From Ramlibacter sp. (GTDB lineage Bacteria; Pseudomonadota; Gammaproteobacteria; Burkholderiales; Burkholderiaceae_C), in assembly GCA_023701085.1 (NCBI GenBank), contig JAMPXR010000079.1:1-9098 (forward strand): DNA of 9,098 nt, written 5' to 3'. Made by a program: the position numbers and the translations under genes. Shown one piece after another: positions 5,937 to 9,098 of this stretch; positions within the stretch are counted from its first letter, which is position 1, and the number at the start of each line of letters is the position of its first letter. The notes under the pieces are model-generated. The model was given only the letters and a program-made list of their open reading frames with translations. It was not told the origin of the DNA and did no database searches.

Positions 5937-5961
5937 CCCCCGGCCTCAGGCTAGTGTTTTT
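5933..5961 (+). terminator. Terminator hairpin containing both convergent stop codons
   Basis: A perfect 6-bp stem, CTAGCC (5933-5938) with GGCTAG (5949-5954), encloses a 10-nt loop. On the plus strand it is followed by TGTTTTT (5955-5961). The left arm contains the TAG stop of the SDR gene and the right arm contains the complement of the fdx TAG stop. It reads as an intrinsic terminator for the SDR gene. The T-run lies inside the last codons of fdx. On the minus strand no T-run follows, so it would serve fdx only as a 3' end structure. Confidence 0.6.
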
Positions 5962-6289
5962 CCTTGGCCTGGTTGATCGAGTACTTCGGGATTTCCACCG
6001 TCAGGTCCTTCTGCGCCAGGATTGCCTGGCAGGACAGCCGCGAGTTGGGTTCCAGCCCCCACGCGCGGTCGAGCAGGTCCTCCTCGTTCTCGTCCATGTC
6101 ATTGAGCGAGTCGAAGCCCTCGCGCACGATCACGTGGCAGGTCGTGCAGGCACAGCTCATGTCGCAGGCGTGGTCGATCTGGATGTGGTTGTCCAGCAGC
6201 GCCTCGCAGATCGAGGTGCCGGCCGGCGCCTTGAGCTCGGCCCCGTTCGGGCAATACTCGGGATGGGGAAGGATCTTGATGGTGGGCAT
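5951..6289 (-). CDS. fdx: ISC-type [2Fe-2S] ferredoxin
   Basis: This 112-residue protein is the adrenodoxin-type ferredoxin of the isc operon. It supplies electrons during Fe-S cluster assembly on IscU. The four cluster ligands C42, C48, C51 (in HACDMSCACTTC) and C87 (RLSCQA) have the same spacing and numbering as E. coli Fdx, and C46 is the additional family cysteine. VREGFDSL, AWGLEP and VEIPKYSIN are further family blocks. I start it at ATG 6289 (MPTIKILPHPEYCPNG), matching the usual N-terminus, rather than at the in-frame GTG 6319, which would add ten residues. The Shine-Dalgarno upstream of 6289 is poor. It is the last isc gene here: hscA ends 31 bp upstream, and no iscX follows because the convergent SDR gene ends 14 bp away. 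Confidence 0.96.
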   Translation of the reverse strand: MPTIKILPHPEYCPNGAELKAPAGTSICEALLDNHIQIDHACDMSCACTTCHVIVREGFDSLNDMDENEEDLLDRAWGLEPNSRLSCQAILAQKDLTVEIPKYSINQAKEKH

Positions 6290-6320
6290 GCGGGGCTTGT
6301 TCGTTGGTTCTCGTCGCACC

Positions 6321-8183
6321 CTAGATCGACTCGACGTTCTTGCCTGACAGCGCCTGCTGGATGCTGTGGTTCATGCGCTCGGCCGCGAAGGCTTCGGTGC
6401 CCTTGGCCAGCGCCTGGGTCGCCGCCTCGATCGCGCCGGCGTCGTGGCTGGCGAAGGCCACCTGGCGCAGCTGCTCCATCAGGAAGTCGATGTGCTCGCG
6501 TTCGTCGGCGGCGAGCAATTCGCCATCGGCATCGAGCGCGCTTTGCGTTGCCAACAGCATCCGCTCCGCGTCGACGCGCGCCTCGGTCACGGCCCGCGCC
6601 TTCATGTCCTGCTCGGCCGTGGTGAAGCTTTCCTGCAGCATGCGGGCGATCTGCTCGTCCGACAAGCCGTATGAGGGCTTGACATCGATGCGCGCCTCGA
6701 CACCGCTGGTCTGCTCCCGCGCGCTGACGTTGAGCAGGCCATCGGCATCGACGGTGAAGGTCACGCGAATGCGCGCGGCGCCCGCCACCATGGGCGGGAT
6801 ACCGCGCAATTCGAAGCGCGCCAGGCTGCGGCAGTCGGCCACCAGGTCGCGCTCGCCCTGCACCACGTGCAGCGCCAGCGCCGTCTGGCCGTCCTGGTAG
6901 GTCGTGAAGTCCTGCGCCTTCGCCGTGGGGATGGTTTCGTTGCGCGGCACGATACGCTCGACCAGGCCGCCCATGGTTTCTATGCCCAGCGACAGCGGGA
7001 TCACATCCAGCAGCAGCAGGTCGCCGGCGGCGTTGTTGCCGGCCAGCTGGTTGGCCTGGATCGCCGCGCCGATGGCGACCACCTCGTCCGGGTTGAGGTT
7101 GGTGAGCGCTTCGCGGCCGAAGAACCCGCCCACCGCTTGCCGGATCTGCGGCATGCGGGTGGAACCGCCGACAAGCACGACGCCCTTGACTTCCTCGCGC
7201 GTCAGCCGGGCGTCGCGCAAGGCCTTGCGGACCGCCGACATCGTGCGTTCGGTCAAGTCGGCGGTGATTTCGTCGAACTCGGCGCGCCGTACCGTGACTT
7301 CGGCGGCGGCGAGGCCCGAGAGCTCGAGCCGCGCCGCGACGCTTTCCGCCGTCGAGAGCGCTTCCTTGACGGCGCGCGCCTGCATCTTGATGGCGGCCTT
7401 GGCGCCGGCCCCGGTGGCCTCGATCCCGGCCCGGGCCAGCATCCAGTCGGCCAGGGCGCGGTCATAGTCGTCGCCGCCCAGGGCGGAATCGCCGCCGGTG
7501 GCGATGACCTCGAACACGCCCCGGGTCAGCCGCAGGATCGAAATGTCGAAGGTGCCGCCGCCCAGGTCGTACACCGCGTAGACGCCTTCGGCCGCGTTGT
7601 CCAGGCCGTAGGCGATGGCCGCGGCGGTAGGCTCGTTGATGAGCCGCAGCACGTTGATGCCGGCCAGTTGCGCCGCATCCTTGGTGGCCTGGCGCTGCGC
7701 CTCGTCGAAGTAGGCGGGCACCGTGATCACCGCGCCATACAGGTCGTCGCCGAAGGTGTCCTCGGCGCGGTAGCGCAGCGTCACCAGGATTTCGGCGCTG
7801 ATTTCGACGGGGGACTTTTCGCCCGCGCGCGTCTGCAGTGCCACCATGCCCGGCTTGTCGACGAACCGGTAGGGCAGCTTGTCGCGATGGGCGATGTCCG
7901 ACAGGCCCCGTCCCATCAGGCGCTTGACCGAGGCGATGGTGTTTTGCGGATCCTCGGCCTGCGCGGCCTGCGCCTCGTCGCCGATCTGGCGCCCTCCGTT
8001 TTCGAGGTAGCGCACGACGGACGGCAGGATCACCCGGCCCTGCCCATCGGGCAGGCACTCGGCCACGCCATGGCGCACCGCCGCGACCAGGGAATGCGTG
8101 GTGCCCAGGTCGATGCCTACCGCGGTGCGCCGCTTGTGCGGATCGGGCGTCTGTCCGGGTTCCGAAATCTGCAGGAGCGCCAT
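6321..8183 (-). CDS. hscA: Fe-S protein assembly chaperone HscA (Hsp70 family)
   Basis: This 620-residue specialised Hsp70 uses ATP to release the Fe-S cluster from IscU, guided by its co-chaperone HscB. The nucleotide-binding domain shows IDLGTTHS (24-31), [14 protein letters not shown] (182-195), DLGGGTFD (206-213) and [16 protein letters not shown] (336-351). The interdomain linker [12 protein letters not shown] (389-400) leads into the substrate-binding domain, with a helical lid at the C-terminus. The length is close to E. coli HscA (616). The N-terminal stretch of about 20 residues before the ATPase core, and the neighbours hscB and fdx, separate it from DnaK. GGAAAG lies 5 nt before ATG 8183. 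It follows hscB by 45 bp and is probably co-transcribed with it under IscR-type control located beyond the right edge. All signature motifs are intact. Confidence 0.97.
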   Translation of the reverse strand: MALLQISEPGQTPDPHKRRTAVGIDLGTTHSLVAAVRHGVAECLPDGQGRVILPSVVRYLENGGRQIGDEAQAAQAEDPQNTIASVKRLMGRGLSDIAHRDKLPYRFVDKPGMVALQTRAGEKSPVEISAEILVTLRYRAEDTFGDDLYGAVITVPAYFDEAQRQATKDAAQLAGINVLRLINEPTAAAIAYGLDNAAEGVYAVYDLGGGTFDISILRLTRGVFEVIATGGDSALGGDDYDRALADWMLARAGIEATGAGAKAAIKMQARAVKEALSTAESVAARLELSGLAAAEVTVRRAEFDEITADLTERTMSAVRKALRDARLTREEVKGVVLVGGSTRMPQIRQAVGGFFGREALTNLNPDEVVAIGAAIQANQLAGNNAAGDLLLLDVIPLSLGIETMGGLVERIVPRNETIPTAKAQDFTTYQDGQTALALHVVQGERDLVADCRSLARFELRGIPPMVAGAARIRVTFTVDADGLLNVSAREQTSGVEARIDVKPSYGLSDEQIARMLQESFTTAEQDMKARAVTEARVDAERMLLATQSALDADGELLAADEREHIDFLMEQLRQVAFASHDAGAIEAATQALAKGTEAFAAERMNHSIQQALSGKNVESI

Positions 8184-8228
8184 GTCAACTTTCCAAAACG
8201 GCGCCGATGGCGCTGCGGAGGTGTGCCT

Positions 8229-8741
8229 TCATTCCCTTCGGGCCTCGACGTCGCGGCCGAAGCGCTCGATGAACATCAGGGCCCTGACCTGCTGCGCCGC
8301 GGCGGCGGCATCGCCCTCCTCGTCCAGCAGCTTCGCGATGCGCCCCAGCGCCTGCTGCCGCGCGGCGCTCAGCCGCTCGTGCAGCGCATCGAGCTCATGC
8401 TCGCCCTGCGCCTCGTCCAGCGCCTCGCGCCACTCCATCTGCTCCACGAGGAAGTGCGCCGGCATCGCGGTGTTCTTCTCCGCCTCGATCGGCGAGCCGC
8501 GCAGCTCGCACAGGTAGGCGGCACGGCGGATCGGCTCCTTCAGGCGCTGGTGAGCCTCGTTGATGCGCACCGACCACTGCATGGCGACGCGCTGGGCCGC
8601 CGCGCCCTGCGCGGCAAAACGGTCCGGGTGCGCTTCGCGCTGCAGTTCCTTCCAGCGCGCCTCGATGACCGCGCGGTCCTGCTCGAAGCGCTCGGGCAGG
8701 CCGAACAGGTCGAAGTCGCTGGATTGCAGGTTGATCTTCAT
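8229..8741 (-). CDS. hscB: Fe-S assembly co-chaperone HscB (J-protein)
   Basis: This 170-residue type III J-domain protein brings the IscU-bound cluster to HscA and stimulates its ATPase. The N-terminal J domain has the DLFGLPERF opening (11-19) and the HPD tripeptide at 38-40 that contacts HscA. The C-terminal three-helix part contains FLVEQMEWREALDEA (97-111), the acidic and hydrophobic helix that corresponds to the IscU-binding surface in E. coli HscB. The length is usual (E. coli 171). Compared with E. coli, a few extra residues (MKINLQSSDF) precede the J domain. No clear Shine-Dalgarno lies before ATG 8741, so translation may depend on read-through from iscA, which ends 93 bp upstream. 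The order iscA-hscB-hscA-fdx supports the call. Confidence 0.96.
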   Translation of the reverse strand: MKINLQSSDFDLFGLPERFEQDRAVIEARWKELQREAHPDRFAAQGAAAQRVAMQWSVRINEAHQRLKEPIRRAAYLCELRGSPIEAEKNTAMPAHFLVEQMEWREALDEAQGEHELDALHERLSAARQQALGRIAKLLDEEGDAAAAAQQVRALMFIERFGRDVEARRE

Positions 8742-8834
8742 TCGGTGCGGGAACGGCCGGCGCCGCGCAGCGGGCCGGGCACTGTCGGGGCTTTCAGGCT
8801 TTCGGTCGCAGGGGCATGCTGCGGCGGCACGGCG

Positions 8835-9098
8835 TCACACGCGGAAGCTCTCGCCACAGCCGCAACGGTCGCGCTCGTTCGGGTTGATGAACTTGAAGCC
8901 TTCGTTCAGCCCCTCGCGCACGAAATCGAGCTGCGTGCCGTCGATATAGGCAAGGCTCTTGGGGTCGATCAGGATCTTCACGCCGTGTTCCTCGAACACG
9001 ATGTCCTCGGGCGCGATCTCGTCCACGTACTCGAGCTTGTACGCCAGGCCCGAGCAACCCGTGGTCTTCACGCCCAGCCGCACGCCTACACCCTTGCC
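8835..9098 (-). CDS. iscA: Iron-sulfur cluster assembly protein IscA (5' end beyond the window)
   Basis: The visible 87 residues are the C-terminal four-fifths of an A-type Fe-S carrier. This protein takes clusters or iron from the assembly machinery and delivers them to apo-proteins. The three ligand cysteines are present: C15 in TTGCSG and C79/C81 in the terminal CGCGESF block. [15 protein letters not shown] and [22 protein letters not shown] match the family closely. About 20 N-terminal residues and the start lie past the right edge, since the frame stays open to base 9098 ([10 protein letters not shown] reads through). The position ahead of hscB is that of IscA rather than ErpA or SufA, and the absence of an insertion near the CSG motif agrees. 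Confidence 0.95.
   Translation of the reverse strand, partial: GKGVGVRLGVKTTGCSGLAYKLEYVDEIAPEDIVFEEHGVKILIDPKSLAYIDGTQLDFVREGLNEGFKFINPNERDRCGCGESFRV

Noticed and set aside
6290..6319. Longer fdx start at GTG 6319
   Set aside because: The extra ten residues (Arg/Pro/Asn-rich) are not part of the family, whose members begin at the MPxIxILPH block found at ATG 6289.
8789..8803. Tandem GGCTTTCA/GGCTTTC 8-bp repeat in the iscA-hscB gap
   Set aside because: Less than two full copies; readily explained by chance.
1..9098. Mobile element, phage, CRISPR or defence system
   Set aside because: No transposase, integrase, repeat-spacer pattern or terminal inverted repeats were seen. The tRNA-Val gene is complete, and I saw no duplicated fragment of it nearby that would mark an attachment site.

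Overview
The window looks like chromosomal DNA of a high-GC betaproteobacterium. The best guess is the Burkholderiales, near Bordetella/Achromobacter (Alcaligenaceae). The signs are the strong G/C bias at third codon positions, an isc-type Fe-S cluster operon in the order iscA-hscB-hscA-fdx, and a lipoprotein peptidase that resembles Achromobacter lyticus protease I (lysyl endopeptidase, Lys-C) across its catalytic core. No transposase, integrase, phage gene, CRISPR array or plasmid feature was seen. Assignments rest on reading motifs, not on database searches.

Layout from left to right. (1) On the minus strand, a truncated FAD-dependent oxidoreductase of the L-2-hydroxyglutarate oxidase type (1-798) lies directly after an N-formylglutamate amidohydrolase family gene (798-1649). 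Their stop and start codons share one base, so the two are probably co-translated. (2) Upstream on the same strand is a 640-residue predicted lipoprotein serine peptidase (1746-3668). It has a lipobox, a long propeptide, a Lys-C-like catalytic domain and three C-terminal DUF5648-like repeats. (3) A 328-bp divergent spacer (3669-3996) separates it from a small plus-strand gene of the DUF6494 type (3997-4203). (4) On the minus strand, dnaQ (DNA polymerase III epsilon, 4370-5134) is followed after 25 bp by tRNA-Val(CAC) (4270-4344) and then by a textbook intrinsic terminator (4227-4254). (5) Only 46 bp separate dnaQ from a divergent plus-strand short-chain dehydrogenase (5181-5936). That gap holds a perfect 6-6-6 inverted repeat with a -10-like element at its centre. 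(6) The dehydrogenase converges on the end of the isc operon. A hairpin containing both stop codons sits at the junction. (7) The isc genes run right to left: partial iscA (8835-9098), hscB (8229-8741), hscA (6321-8183) and fdx (5951-6289).

How the genes work together. IscA, HscB, HscA and ferredoxin belong to the housekeeping machinery that builds Fe-S clusters and passes them from the IscU scaffold to target proteins. iscR, iscS and iscU are expected just beyond the right edge. DnaQ proofreads replication and tRNA-Val serves translation; they appear to share a transcript. The two left-hand metabolic genes both belong to families that act on glutamate-like or 2-oxoglutarate-like compounds.

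Most of the window is ordinary core genome, and I do not see a previously undescribed multi-gene system. The points most worth a second look are the lipid-anchored Lys-C-like zymogen with its predicted self-cleavage site, the compact dnaQ/dehydrogenase divergent promoter with a probably leaderless dnaQ mRNA, and the terminator that overlaps two stop codons.
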